In this document: one piece after another, positions 42,455 through 57,400 of the stretch | Numbering within the stretch: position 1 is the first letter of the stretch | Layout of the letters: every line of letters begins with the position of its first letter | DNA from: Lycorma delicatula | Lineage: Eukaryota; Arthropoda; Insecta; Hemiptera; Fulgoridae | DNA length: 64,000 bases | Direction of reading: 5' to 3' | NCBI RefSeq assembly: GCF_047948215.1 | Contig: NC_134461.1 | Location: 89,734,245 to 89,798,244 of the forward strand | Program-made: the position numbers and the translations under genes | Notes under the pieces: model-generated | Seen by the model: the letters and a program-made list of their open reading frames with translations, nothing else | Databases searched by the model: none | What the model was told of the DNA's origin: nothing

Positions 42455-45400
42455 TCAAATTCCATTAATTAGTACAAATATAACTATAATTGATTATATT
42501 TAAAAACTTCTATAACTTAAGAGTTGCAATTGTAATTACAACCTTTAAATTGCAATCTCACATTTATACATCAATTATGAAAATTAGAAAGATTTAAGAA
42601 AATTAAAAAAAATTCTCACTAGTTTCAAAGAACAAAATTAAATATTAAAAAAAAAAACCAAACATCTTTCACTTATTATATTAGTTCTGCCAGAGAGGCA
42701 AAATCAGTTAAGAACGTCAAAAGATAACAAAAGAAGAAGGTACAGACTAGTAGCAGTAGAGCAAAATAAAGAGATGGAGAGAAAAACAATGAATGGTTAG
42801 TCACTGCAAAACGTCAGGAGTTAATCATTAGATAAATACAAAGATAATGCATATGTATAAACATGAAACCTTAATTATCTTAGCTGATCAACTACTACTG
42901 CAGCTTTTCTACGATGCTGCAAGATCCAGATCTAGAATCAAGTAAAGGCTTTGTAATTATTTTGAGCTATGGTGATTGTTTATGTACTGCGTACAGTTAC
43001 TTTTAAATGTATTTGAATGCTTATATTATCAATGTTCTTTATTTAATACATTACAATTAATGGTGATGAGTCAAGAATGGTCAGCTTGAAACTGGACAAG
43101 ACCCAAACTGTAAGTGGGGTACAGCCCTTTAAAAGAAAATACTGGGTGTCCGAAAAATAACTCTGCGGTTATAAATTATATTTATTTTATTACATTTAGA
43201 ATTACAAATATATGTGTTTTATTACATGAAAGTTCAAAGTCCTGCAGATGTCAAACCAATAATGCACCTCAATCAACAATCTGATGAGTGTTTGCAGGAA
43301 TAACTTCCACAACTGCTGTTATTCTTTGGCGTAGGTGGTTAAGTGATTAGATTTTTTTTTGGTATACAATGTCTTTCACATAGCACCAAAAGAAGAAATC
43401 CATTGGCATCAAATCGAGGCTTTGCAGTGGCCATGGAAGCCAGTGAAGTCTAATATGGTTGTTACAGACTGAACTATTTGTGGCTTATTGTCAGGTTTAA
43501 TTTCACAGAGTAACTGCAGTTTATAGGCATAAAGTTTCAATCGCTTGCAAATGACATCATGGACAGTGCTTTCAGGAAAACTGAATCAATGTCTAACATT
43601 ACAAAATGAACATTTTGGGGACTTCATTATAAAGACAGTTGAATTGTTTCTTTGTTTTTAGCCTATCTGATGAGAACACTTCTGGTTTTCAAAAACCGTT
43701 CTCAACACTTATGTATGCCTTTGTCATTAGAGATAATTTTGCATATAATTTTTTCTACAATTAATTATGTTTCTGTAAATCAGTACACAGACTGCTTTCT
43801 GTTGTGGCGATGCCAAGTTACTAAAGCCCAGACCCATAACTTCTTGATCTGTGCAACATTCTAACATGGCTGCTGTCTGATGGAGAATAAGTAAATAAAA
43901 CTTAATTGTAACTTCTAAATTATGCATAAAACATTACTGAATGGTAAAAAATAAACTACATTCGTTCTTGAAATACCAGAGTTTTTTTTTGGACACCTGG
44001 TATAAATTCAAACAAAAAATAAAATACAACTCTAAACAGATTAAATTCATCTGCTGGTGCCTGATACGATTTCAAAAGAACCTGATATGAGACTCATTTA
44101 TGCTGAGAACAATAGTCATTAAATACAAAGTACATCATGGGATGTGATGATTGTAGTGGTTTCCCACTACCTTATTATATGCACCAATGCACACCCATCA
44201 AGCTATTCTTTTTATACATCAAGGAGAAACAAAGCAGTTGAATTCATCCCTACATTCACCTCAATTTCATTCACCACATGAATTACAATAAGGTTAATAG
44301 AATTTTTTGAAACGGTAACAAAGCAATGCCCCTTTCACCTCAGGTTCTTTACATGAACTATAATAAAGATACAGGAAGAGAAACCTTACCCTTAACAACT
44401 CCAACACAAGTTTCCTCTTGGACCACAGAATGTATCAACAAAATTTAATTTAACATGATTCAGATTTAGTCAAATTATTATCAAATAAACAGGTTCAAAT
44501 TTCTAAAAAGTTAATAATCACATATCACATTTCATATGAATTTTACAACTCATAAGAAAAAGAATTTATCGTGTTAAAATGGATCTGTGACATCAAAATA
44601 TAATTAAAAATAAATAGACATATAAATTAATACATTTATAGAAATTACCTTGCTGAATCTTTTATTTTCAGCCATCTCTTTAAGCACAGCAACAAAATCA
44701 TCTGCTAAAAGTTCATCATTAGGAAACATAAGTGCTCCTGGACCACCATGATCAACAAAGTTAACAAATATATGATCATTTGGACCACTGCATTTTATAT
44801 ATCATGTAATAAAACATAGCAAAAAATAATTAATTAACAAAATGTATCTGCTAAAGAGGAAATATTTCCAGTTTATTATTTACAATCATATAAAATCCTT
44901 AATACAAAAACTGTAAAAATAATTTATTACATTTTATTCATGGGGAACATATAATAATGTGACCATTCTTCTAAAAACAATTGAAAATAAATAATTCAGC
45001 GATTTGAAAAGAAGATAATTAATCAGTTCATCCTAATGTTTATAACAAATTGATCTTTAACTCACTTTATTTTTAGAAAGAATGAAAATTGTTGTTTTTG
45101 GAACATTATTAGTATTGTTATTTTTCAAGTAGCAGTAGAAATAAAGAATTAATTTTCTGAAAATAAACTATTTTTTACAAGAACAGCAGTTTTGTTGCCA
45201 AAAGTTATTTTAACGTGCTTCCAAATGAACTAAATGTTCTATTCATGGAACAGCAGTAGTTTCAAAAAAGAAATTTGTAAAACACCTGGTACAAAATGAT
45301 ACTCCACGAAACATTCTAACCAATAAGACTCATGAAGTGGTAAGGATACACTTTACTGTTTTAACCAGAACTTAATTTATTTTCCTGTTACCCTAATTTA

Positions 45401-48400
45401 GCATATAAATTGGTTCTAAAAAATGTGAAAATTGAAGTTTTTTAGATTAATTTTGTTTAAATAAAAACAATTTTTTTTAATAAAAAATATAGCATTCAGC
45501 AGTTCCTAAAGTATAACATTTATCTGACATAATTTCTACAGATTCTATCAAGAATCTCATTCTAAAACAAATATAAAATCTGTTACAAAAAAACTAAAAA
45601 TCACAATAAGAAAGGAATAACAGCATCTTCTAACAAAGTCAAAACAATACATCAAAAATGAATGAAATAGTAAATAAAAAATTCTTATTTTCTAATAACA
45701 AGATATAAAAATAAATCTATATAACATTAATATTATGTTTACAGTCAAACTGGATAATTTGTAATCAGATATAATATATTTATACTGGCTGATGAAATAT
45801 TTTTATTGAACTAGTTAAGTAAGAAATATTAATAGAGAGTAGCATAAACTGATATAAAACTGTTCATCTGATCGATAGAAAATCTTGGAGGGGTGGTGGT
45901 AAAATTGCCTCTAAGAGATTATGGGATCTTCAGTTTTGTATTAATATAGACATTTTAAACATCTCCAGTAATGTGGTGAAACACGCATGAAATTCCAAAC
46001 TACATTATAAATGATATAGTAATGTCACCTTTTTCTTAAAAATTTTCACTAAAGGTAGATCTGATCCTCTAAAGACAACAGGTTAAGGCCATGGCAAATG
46101 ATACCTTGGTTGCAGCCACTCACTCCACCTGACATCATATATGGCATAACTGCTTTGTTGATGAGCAACAAACTAGAGGACCTGATCTAGTCTGAGATCA
46201 CCTATGGTGTAGCATGATATGGACTATCACAAGTTACAAATCACAATCAAAAACTTTAGGTTAAAAAACAAAACTGACCAATGACAGCAGAGCTGTCAAG
46301 TTTAAAAAAGGAAACCACCTCCTTACTCAAGCAATAATATCAATTATACCATGAGCCTAAAAGACCAAACGGCTAATAGAGTCAACAACTTCAGATTATC
46401 TGGGAATTAACATCAACCAGTTGTATCAGATTTTACCAACAGATTTATAATCAGTTCTGCAAATGAGCTGCAAGATCCCTAAATTTAGTCCCTTGTTCAT
46501 GACCGAGTTTATCGCAAGATAGGACAACAATAAAGCAGCAATCATGGGATAAGAAAATCTGTTTGCTCTAGAAAAGAATCTTTTTCAACATAGCAGTTAG
46601 TACAGGTTATAGTTACCAGAATTACACACTGCACCTTGAATTTTTTTACATTATGTCAAACATATGTAACAGTTACACATAAGTAATAAAACTAAAACAT
46701 ACTCAACTACATTTTAATTTAAAAACATAAGCATACAATACCTTTCAATAACTCTTCCTGAACCAATTCCTTCCACTTCTGCTTTATTACCCTTTAGTAT
46801 ATTAAGAAAATTGGCAGGATTTACATCCTAAAAAAATATTTACATAAATTTGTAAACTCATTGATGCTCTGTCTTATATGTAAAATTTATAAATCTATAT
46901 GAGATAATTTTAATAGTCTATCTTCATGTTAAATTTGCTTTTTTTTAATATCCTTAGTTCCTTCTTTTTTATCAAATAATTCATTGTACTGTTTTTTTTC
47001 CATTTTTTTTTTTGTAGTTTAATTCCTGTAATTTTGTAAAAAGAAATAGTCTTTATTGGACCACCAAGATAGTTCTTGGTCATGAATAATAACATAAAGA
47101 TAGACTATTACTTACTAACAAGAGTGATTTTTTATCTTTAACAACATTAAAAAGTGCATTAAATAACATAAATTTTTTAATAAATTTATATAAACTTAAT
47201 CAAGAAATAGGACTAATGGGAAATCAATAAATAAACTGATTCCAGAATCAAACGGGTCAAATAAAGCAAAAAGTGTCCTAAAAATATGAATGTAATAATT
47301 AAAATTAAAAAAAATAAATTGTATTCCTTTGAAATTTGTTTAAATAGATTAAAATGAGTAACTTTACCAAATTAAATAAATTTCAATCATTAAACTCTTT
47401 TGATGTATTACCTTTCTTCCCTAAAACAGCTCACTTTGTAAATAATATTATTTTTATTGAAATTTAACAATTTATCTATTATTGAAATCTATCCATTAAT
47501 AGAATATTTAGTATAGATTATAATGTATCTCTGGATAAGAATGGTCTATAAAAAAGAATAAAAACATTAACTGACTTGGTTACTAAAACTTTTTTGCAGA
47601 AAGGATTGGCAAAAATGTTAAAGGAAAACTAAAAGAAAAGAATTAAATGTTACCAAAAACATTTTAACTAGAATCACAATGGGAATAAACGTCTTTTCAA
47701 TATTTTGACCAGTAATTGTAAGATGCAACATTACAACTCCAAGGAAAAAATGGAAAGTGTGACATATAACCTAAATAATTATTTCCTCAGCCAAATATTT
47801 AAAGTGGTCTTTTAGTTTTTTTAATTTTTAAATATGTCACCTGAATGATTTATCCTTAGTCAAGACATACTATGTGAATTTTGTTTTATATATATATTTC
47901 TAAAATCGGTCCTTTTGGGAATCATATTCCTCTCCACTAAACAAATTACATTAATCCGATCAACCCAAGTACAGAATTAATAAAAATAGGACAAAATTAA
48001 ATAAAATAGGATGACTCCTACCTTATTCCATAATCCAAGTAAGAGTGCTTTTGCGAGTACCTCGCATCAGTTGCTCTATAATTTTTCAAATCTTTTGTTG
48101 CAAATTACACATTAAAATTGAGATTTCAAACTATTAAAAGATTTTTTCCAATTAACCTTCTCCCACCACAATGATCCGCACTTGATTAGCGCTCCGCGAA
48201 AATATGTTGGTATCTGATTGCCTCCCTTCATAGTCTTATGCTACCCTCTTGTGAAAAAAATTACAATATATTAAAGAGATTTAACAGATTCTGCCAAAAA
48301 AAAACGTTATGATTGGATATTTTTCATGCCTGTAACAAAAAAAATTGAAACAGTACAAAAATTACGATAATTTTATTGCAGAATTTTTTTTTTTGCTTTG

Positions 48401-51400
48401 TGTTTATGAAACATAGTTTGCTGATTTTAAAAATAATACTTTCAAGCAAATAGGTTGAAAATTGGGCAAAATATGATGAAAAACCCGTGTCATAAATCAC
48501 AGATTAGTAACATATGTTAGTATAAGTGAAAGTAGATTCAGAAAACTACATTTTATAAAAATTCCCACCACTCAAAAGGCTATTCAGATTGACAAAAAAC
48601 CATTTTTACTGTATACTGTTATTCATTACGAATTGATATGTGTTACATGTTTACCGATATCATTTGTCAGAAAAGATATTTATAGACCTTAAGTAAAAGT
48701 GACGTATTTATGACCACAAATTCCTTTTTTTTGTGTGTGCCGTATATCATAATTTATTATGCGTTTCAATACATCGATATGTTGCTACTAAGATATATTT
48801 GTAAATAATATATGGTATTTTTGTAAATAATAAATAAATCCATAATCGTCATAGCAATTATAATACACAAGTCACACACACACACACACAGACACATTTC
48901 TGAGAAAAAAATGGTCAGATTCTTTCTAGTCTAAATAAAACATTTTACATAAACTTCGTTCAAATTGTGTAATAAAACTGAGTCCTTTGTGAATATAAAA
49001 TAAAATAACTGACTTAGATGCCATATGAAATGATTTTGTGACAGCGTTTTAAGACTGACGTCGTACATAACCAGTTCCAAGACTAAATGATCTGAAAAAG
49101 TTAAATCAAAACAGAACTAAATTAATTATTTTTTTTAATTCCAAAATTTGAAATTGTAAATTAAAATTAAAAATTACATATATATAAAATATGAAGTCAT
49201 TAATAAAATAAAATTAAAAGTCAAAATTAAAATTAATAATACAAATAAAATAGGAATCCATGTAGACTAGCTAGCCAAAGTTATGTGACTGTCCACATTA
49301 TTTATATTATTATTTTAATTTAAACTGTGTTAAATGTGCGACAGTTACATAACCTTGGCTAGCTAGTCTACAAGGATTTCTATTTTATTTATATTATTGA
49401 TTTTAATTTTAACTTGTAATTTAATTGTATTAATGACTTCATATTTGATATATATGCAATTTTTAATCTTAATTTACAATTTAGAATTTTTGAATTTAAA
49501 AAAAAAATGTTTAGTTTATTTCTGTTTTGATTTAACAGAAAAAAGATCTTTTAACGTGTAATTTGCAACGAATGATTTGAAAAATTATATAGAACAACTG
49601 TTGATGTGAGGTACTCGTGAAAGCGCTGTTGCTTGGATTATGGAATAAGGTAGGTGTTATCCTACTTTAGTTTATCAATTCTGTACTTGGGTTTATCAGA
49701 TTAATATTATATATATATATATACACATTTCATTATATATACAAGCAATTAGTCTGTCAAGTTAGAGATCAGCAATACCACTATACTGACCATATCAAAG
49801 CGATATAGTCTCATCATTTATCCAGTATGCTCTGGGTTCAAATTGCAGTCAGGCATAGCATTTTAAAAATTTTATCCAACATTAGGTAACTGTAACTGGG
49901 TATCAACCTGTTGTTACTGAAAAAATAAATAAGTAGCATTGATAGTGTTCCAGTACAATAACACTAGACCAAATATTTCAAAAGTATACTTGAAAAACTG
50001 AAATCTGATCTCTATAAAATCACCAAACAGTCCTGTTTTGATTTAATTATTTCCTTTTTATTTCTTATCCAAGGTTATACAACTGGATTTCTTTGTCAGA
50101 TGCTGTATTGAGTTTTTGTATTATTTGTGTCCTTGATGTTCAAATAATAGAACAATAATCCTCCAAACAAAAGAAATTAGTCCAACAAATGAGGTTCTGT
50201 GAGAAAGAACTGATTTCCATAAATCAATTATTAAATTATTATAATAACAGTTATTTATTCTTCTTTTGGTAAGAAAAGGTCAATGTCTAATTATAGCTAT
50301 CCTAGCTTCCTTTTTTAAATGTGAAAAAAATCCAAGTCTGATGACCAAAGTCAAGTTCAGACCCTCTGGATATACATATATATCTACACATTAAGACACC
50401 ATATAATCATTTACCATGTAGATTTATAGTATTATTTTATCATCTCATTTTTTAAAAATCATATGAGAGTCAATTAAATGTAAACCAGACTTTTGTTTTC
50501 ACAGCTCACGTATGAACAAGTGGGCTGGTATGGAGGAATATTGACAGTGGAGAGTTGTTGGGATGCTCCAGTCATCCTGGTTTTTGCATCTCCTGGTCAG
50601 TAGTATCGTGAAAAACAAGATATTCCATCTTCAGTTGGGCAATGTATTATTGTGAAGTTTCTCATCAATGACATTATCAAACCTTCTGAAATTTTGCCAA
50701 CTGCATGTGCAGTTTGAGAATATGATGCCACATACAAAGTCTGGGGCAGCAAATTTAAAGGAGGGTGAGGAACTGTAGAAAATGAGTAATAATAGGTGTT
50801 CAAGAACATGTATGAATAACAATAATTGATCGATCATGAGTTTGGTCAAAACATTGTTACCTTATAGTTAATGAAATTGCTTCAGAAGTATCAATTATGG
50901 AAGCGCCCATTTCATTATCACAAATGGCTTGGGTGCATGAAGTGGGTTTGAAGACTTTTGACCCAAAATCAAAAACAGACTTAACAGGAAATTTGCCAAA
51001 TACTTCTGAGTCAATTTTGACAAAATAATTTTTTGCATAAAGTTTTTACATGAGACAGGGACAAAATGTTTTTGAGAGAGGGTCCATCATTATACCTCCA
51101 CGTAGAAATTGGCTAACTAGTATGGAGTGATGTGGGAGTGGAGAGCCTCGTCCTGTAAAGGTAAAAACAATTCAGCTGAAACAGTCCTTGCAAATGTCTA
51201 GACAGGCTCATCAATTTTATCCATGAGCATCGTACTGTGAATGTTATGTACTACAGCAGTTCATTGACAATGTGCAACCTGCCTACAGGAACAAAAGGTG
51301 CCATCAGCCAATTGGATGTTATTCAGCTTCACAACAATGCTGCCTCAAAGAACTGTTGGCACTTGGAATAAACTGGACAAAGTTTACTGTGAAACCTTAA

Positions 51401-54400
51401 AGCATCCCCCCTTACACAATCCAGGTTTTTGTGATTTCTTCTTTTTTTTTTTTGAGCCATTGGAGGAGGTACAAGAAAGACATTGATTCTAGAGTAACAA
51501 CACAGAACAGTTTGGGCGCACTTCGCTTTTGAAATGACCTCAGATTTTTATAAAGAGATCTTACAAGCTCCCCACACATTGGAAAAACGGTAGAACTTCA
51601 GGGAGACTATATAGAAAAGCAATCATTATGGTTTATTATTTTAATTATCAATTGTAAATGGTAAAAACAAAAGTTTAGTTTATATGTGACTATATTTTAT
51701 TAAAAAGCTATTTTGTCATTTAGGTGTAATACTTCAAATTTCTTACTTTTATAATTTTAAATTTTTGTGCAAGGTACATAAATAAACATAAGAATACTTA
51801 CATCTCCAGTATAATCTTTTAGAACACCTTTGTAAACATTTGGTCCATATGGTTTATTTATAATAACACCACGCTTAGGGTTACTAAAAAAAAAAAAATA
51901 TATATACATGAACAAAAATATATACTGAATTAAAATCCCTTTACTATTTATAATTGAATTTATTGCAACGTTTCAACCCTTAAAAAAATTGTTAAGATTA
52001 TAGATGTAAGTGTTTTGTAGCTCAAAATCATTTAAATCTGTAGAATAAACATTGTTTCATATTCTGAAACATAATTTATGATGTGCTATAACTTTGCAAC
52101 CCTTAGAATCCACCCTAATGACAAAAAAACTTGCATATTCAACAGCTTAAAATGTTTTAATGGTGTATTTATAATGAATTATAAACTTTTTACAGTTGTT
52201 AATGTAATTTATTTATTGCAATGTCCCAACCTTACAAACCAGCCTTGTGATTAAAATTTGAATGCTCTGAAAATTTCACCAAAAAAATGCGATTGGTTTT
52301 CAATGTTAACTTCCTTAATTTTTAAGCTATCCAGTTGCTCAAAAACCAAAAAACCATTTTGCAAGGAATTTCACGGGCTACAAGGCATGTAAAATTTGAG
52401 AACCACCTTCTTCAAGAGCTTGGAGGTGATGGATTTTCCATCACTCAGTGATGAACACAAAACCTCCTTTTTTCCAAAATCAGTACATTCAGCTCCCTGA
52501 TTTAGTTTAAGGAGTATCTTGCAGTCAATAATGAGTTTATTGCATCTCAAAAGCACATGCTGCCCCTGATAATTAAAAATGTTTTAATTCACTTCTTATT
52601 GACTTTATGCACAATCTACAGTACTCCACCAATACTCTTATGTTTAGACCTCTTTATTTTCCAAACCACTTTTAAAAACTACTATTTTCATTTAAAAATT
52701 TTACAATAATTGAATTGACTGATATTACATTTTGCTCAGTCTGTGGGTTTTAAATTCCATTTTTAAGTCATTTCTGATAACATCTGTAAATACTAATTAC
52801 AGTTTTAATTTATAACTTCTTGCATTTGATAAAAAATTAAATTCATCCTTCTTGAAAAACTGTCAAGAAGCTGTTTATTTTCAGCTTCTAAATTTTTAAT
52901 TCAAGAGTGTAAAAATAGTACTTTGATACTTCACCTGAAAGTAATATGAACAAACAAGATGGTTTGGTAAACAAATTTTTTATGCCTGTGATATCACTTT
53001 TCAAATCCTTTGAGCATATTGAATAGATTGTTGATCCGATCATTTTAGAAGCTTTTGAGAGATCTGGATTAACCTGACAAACTCAATAATTAACACTATT
53101 TTAAATATAACAATCCAAAAATAATCCAAGTATATCCATATCCAATCAAAAAAGCCCCCAAAAAATCCACAATTGCAGATTTACCACAAGAGGAATAGTT
53201 ATGACCCAATACACCTATTCATGCACAGTGCTATCAATATTAATTAGTAAATATACTACTGACAGAACTACAGATATGTCTACTCTCTCTCCATTATCCA
53301 AAATGTAACTATTGCATTTTTTTATTTTTTAAATACAAAAATACATTACTGAAAAAAAGTAACTTCAACTTTTTTGGATGAATAAGTCACCTTATAAGCT
53401 CAAAGCTTATGCATGGGAATATGAAATGAAAATTTTATAGCATATGAAAAATGCTATGCCTGACTGCAATTTAAACCTGGGACCTCTGGATGAAAGGTCA
53501 AGATGCTACCATTCCACCATGGAGATATTTCACACACAATTACATATTTTTATAACAATAATAAAAAAAAGAAAATTGAATAAAACAATTTCTACAATAT
53601 AACATAAAATGTGTAACTTGCATGAAAATGTAGCTACTCTCTGTAGACAAATCTGTGTCAAGGGTTACCATTACAATCATATTTTATAAAGTGAAACAGA
53701 AATTCTGAGATACACCAGCAGCAACATAAAATAACAATCTATATATATATATATATATATTATAATCCTAAAATAGTAATTTATTTTAACAATTTCTTCA
53801 GTAATTAGATTAGAATAATAACTTTTCAATTTTACTGATTTCTAGTAACCAAACAAAACAGATTAGTACATTCTCTAAAGTTTCTTGATTCCTTTATTTT
53901 ATTAGGTAGCAAATTGTATAGGTTGGCATCCATGACAAACTATAATTAAGTTATTTATTAATTAAATGTAATAACTGAAATTACTAAAGTTGTATTATTC
54001 ATTTTTTGAACATTATTTTTGTAAGTAGTTCCTCTAGGTATTAAAGACCAAAATTTCACTTAAAAAAATTTATCTAACCACTTTATTTCAGTTGAAGAGA
54101 CATTATTGTATGTAATTAGAATCAGTTTACAGATCTTTTAAATAGTGTTTTTGATATTTAACATTTAAAATTCTTTTTAATTTTTTAAACAGTTTTTTAA
54201 TCAAGAAGTTTTTTTTAAATAAGATAAAAAATACATTTTTATTTTATAGAATAATTAACTCAGATATATTTGTTTTCTGTTAATACTGTTAAACTCATGC
54301 AACCTTAATTTATTCTTATTTTATTTTCTCTACACAAATAACAGAATTTCAAGTATTTTCAGTTTCATTCTCTAATGTAATTATAGTAAGTGTATCACAA

Positions 54401-57400
54401 AATTCTCCTGGGACTTCTATAACCTATTCTGCTTGTGAAAAGAATGGAAAAGTTGATGTAATCAAATGTCCTAAAATGCTTCATTTGCAACTTACGACGA
54501 CTAGTGAAAAATTTCACTCGAATTTCAGCTACCCTGGTGAAATAAGGTCATACTGAAATTTTTAGGATGTGAAATTAAGAGGCAGAATTAATTTTTCTTA
54601 TGCTTTTAGACCTGAAAAATCAAATCAAATAGGTCTCAGAACCATATCTGCAGTAGATTTTCAGAAATCCAGGGTGAAAACCAATAATTGGTTGTAGATG
54701 TTAATAACATCTACACCCAGGAGACGGCCCGCTTCGCTTGGAGTTCTTCAAATGGTGGAATACAAATCAACAACCCTACAAGTTTGTTTTGTTTACTGAT
54801 GAGGCAAATTTCATTCAAGATGGTGTAATAACATACACAATGAGTATGCATGGGCATTAGTAAATCTTCATGAAATAGTGGAAGGCAATTTTCAACACCA
54901 ATTTCACATCATCAATGTATGGTGCAACCTTCTTCACAATCAGCTGTTTGGACCGTTTACATTACCTGATTACTTAAATGCTGAGGTCTACTTGTACTTT
55001 CTTTAAGAAGAATTGCCCCAGCTGCTTGAACATGTTTTTCTAGTGCTGAGATGCAAAGTATACTTTCAGCAAAACAGTGCACCTCCCCACTTTTCTTGTG
55101 ACATTTCCACTCACTTAAATCATCATTTCCTTGAGAAATGGATTGTTGTGGAGCTCTACATTCCTTCCTGGACACCAAGATCACCTGATCTAACATATTT
55201 AGATTTTTCATCTTGGATAGATGAAAAACATTGTATAAAAAACAAAAATACATTCTTGCATGAAATTAATTGTCCGCATTATGAATGCAGCTGAGCAACT
55301 AAGAACAGCCCTGAAGAACTAAATAGGGTAACAAAAGCATGCAGAGTACAGAAGCAGGCCAAGAAATGTGCTGAAAATGGCAATCCCAGTTTTGAACAAT
55401 TATCATAAACTGGTACGTATTATGCACTTTGGTCTAGTGTACTGTTTCTAAATAAATATGAATTTTTCTAACTTTTCTTTGTTTTATTCAATTTATCTTA
55501 CATGATTTTGTTTAGAAATAAATTCTCTATGAAATTGTTTAGTATTATGTGTTTATTAGCCATTTAACAAAGTTATTGTACGTCAAACATAAAAAACAGG
55601 GTTTTTACCCCAATTTATTGACTATCAACCCAGATTTCTCAAAAAGTGCTGCATATATGGTTCTGGGACCTACTCTATTTAATTTTTCATGTCAAAAAGT
55701 ATAAGAAAAACTAATTCTACCCCTTATTTAACATCCTAAAAATTTCATTACGACCTCATTTCACCAAGGTAGCTGAAATCAGAGTGAAATCTTTCACGAA
55801 CTGTAACTTGCAAACTAAGCATTTTAGGACAAATAGTTTATATGAACCTTTTCCATTACTTTCATGAGCAAAATACATTTGAAAGGCCCAGGAGATGTGA
55901 TGTACCCTTATATTATTCTATTTTTCTTTCTTCTATTTCAATAATAAATTATTGATATCATTTTCTTGTTTTTGTTTATGATGAGGTGGGTAATACCATT
56001 TATGTACACCCTAAAGGGACAGTGTTGGACTCACAACAGATTAAATGAAGATGTTATTAAAGTGCACACGTGTACCTGCGCCCTACCAACTAAACCCAAC
56101 CACCTTACTAACTTCCTCCCTGGGGTTGGATCCGCAGTTAAGCATTACTTAGCCCCAGGAAGTGCCTTTGAGCTTGAGGGATCCAGAGTCCCCGTGCATC
56201 ATCACAGTTGCCCATCCACACTATGTGGATGAACAACAGCTTTGCAGGAGGCTGTCCTTCACCCCTTCGCTCTTCGATCCTGTTCAAAACCTTAGCAAGG
56301 ACTTTTTAGATGTTCTGTCCCCTACTCGCGTCCTTCTTCTGTATCACTTTCATGATGCAGTTTGCTATGATCGTGAACTGCTATTTGTTTTCCAGCATCT
56401 TTGAGATAATGTTCTCCACCTGCAACTGACCCACTGTCACCTCACAATCATGTTTTCTATTCATCCAATGAGAACACTCAAAGATCACGTGCCTGGGGTG
56501 TCCATATCTCCACAGTATGGGAGCCCTCATTCTTAGCCTGTCTCCTCTTATGCAGGTACACCCAAAATGCACCGTGGCCGATCAGAAATTGGGTGAGCCA
56601 ATGGCTCAATTCCCCAAACCTCCTCCTGTACCACAGTGCAACTCATGGGATGAGTCTGTAGGTCTAACGGCTTTTATGGGAGGAGGCATCCCATTTGAAT
56701 TGCCAGTCTTCCATCATCATCTCCCATGAGTCGTGTTGGTCCTCACCCTCATGAACCCTTTTCCTGTGGCCTGATAATTGTCTCAATGGTAATAACCCAG
56801 CCACCATCACCTCATCTGCTGAAACTGAGTTATATGGAACTCCATTGGGTCTTGAACTTTTTTTTGCAGGGCAAAAAAATGTTCAAGACCCAACCGTCCG
56901 CAGGAAAACTAATGCTTACAGTTTTTTGGGACTCACAAGACCCAGTACTGGAACATTATGAGAAAAGGGGCATGACAATAAACAGTACGCGTTACAGTGA
57001 GATGCTTACTGCCAAGCTGAAGCCTGCAATTCGAAACAAACACTGAGGACTTCTGTCGAAAGGTGTTGTGTTGTTGTACGACAATGCCCGTCCACATACT
57101 GCTGCCCGCACTGCTGAAACGCTGCAGAAACTCAACTTTGAAGTACTGGCTCAACCTCCGTATGTCCTGATCTTCCCCCTTCTGACTACCACTTGTTTGG
57201 TCCACTCAAAGAGGCATTAAGAGGCTGTCGATTTACATTGGACGAAACAGTAAAAGAAGCGGTGCATTCCTGGCTTGCAGCTCAACTGAAAACCTTCTTT
57301 TATGAGGGCATCAGGAAGTTTGTGGAACAATGTACCAAGTGCATTGAAATGCAAGGGGACTATGTTGAAAAATGATGTACATGTAAGTTTCCTATTTGTA

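Noticed and set aside
46060..46560. Less AT-rich intron segment as a hidden exon or LINE
   Set aside because: Six-frame reading gave no family motif and the legumain reading frame is complete without it.
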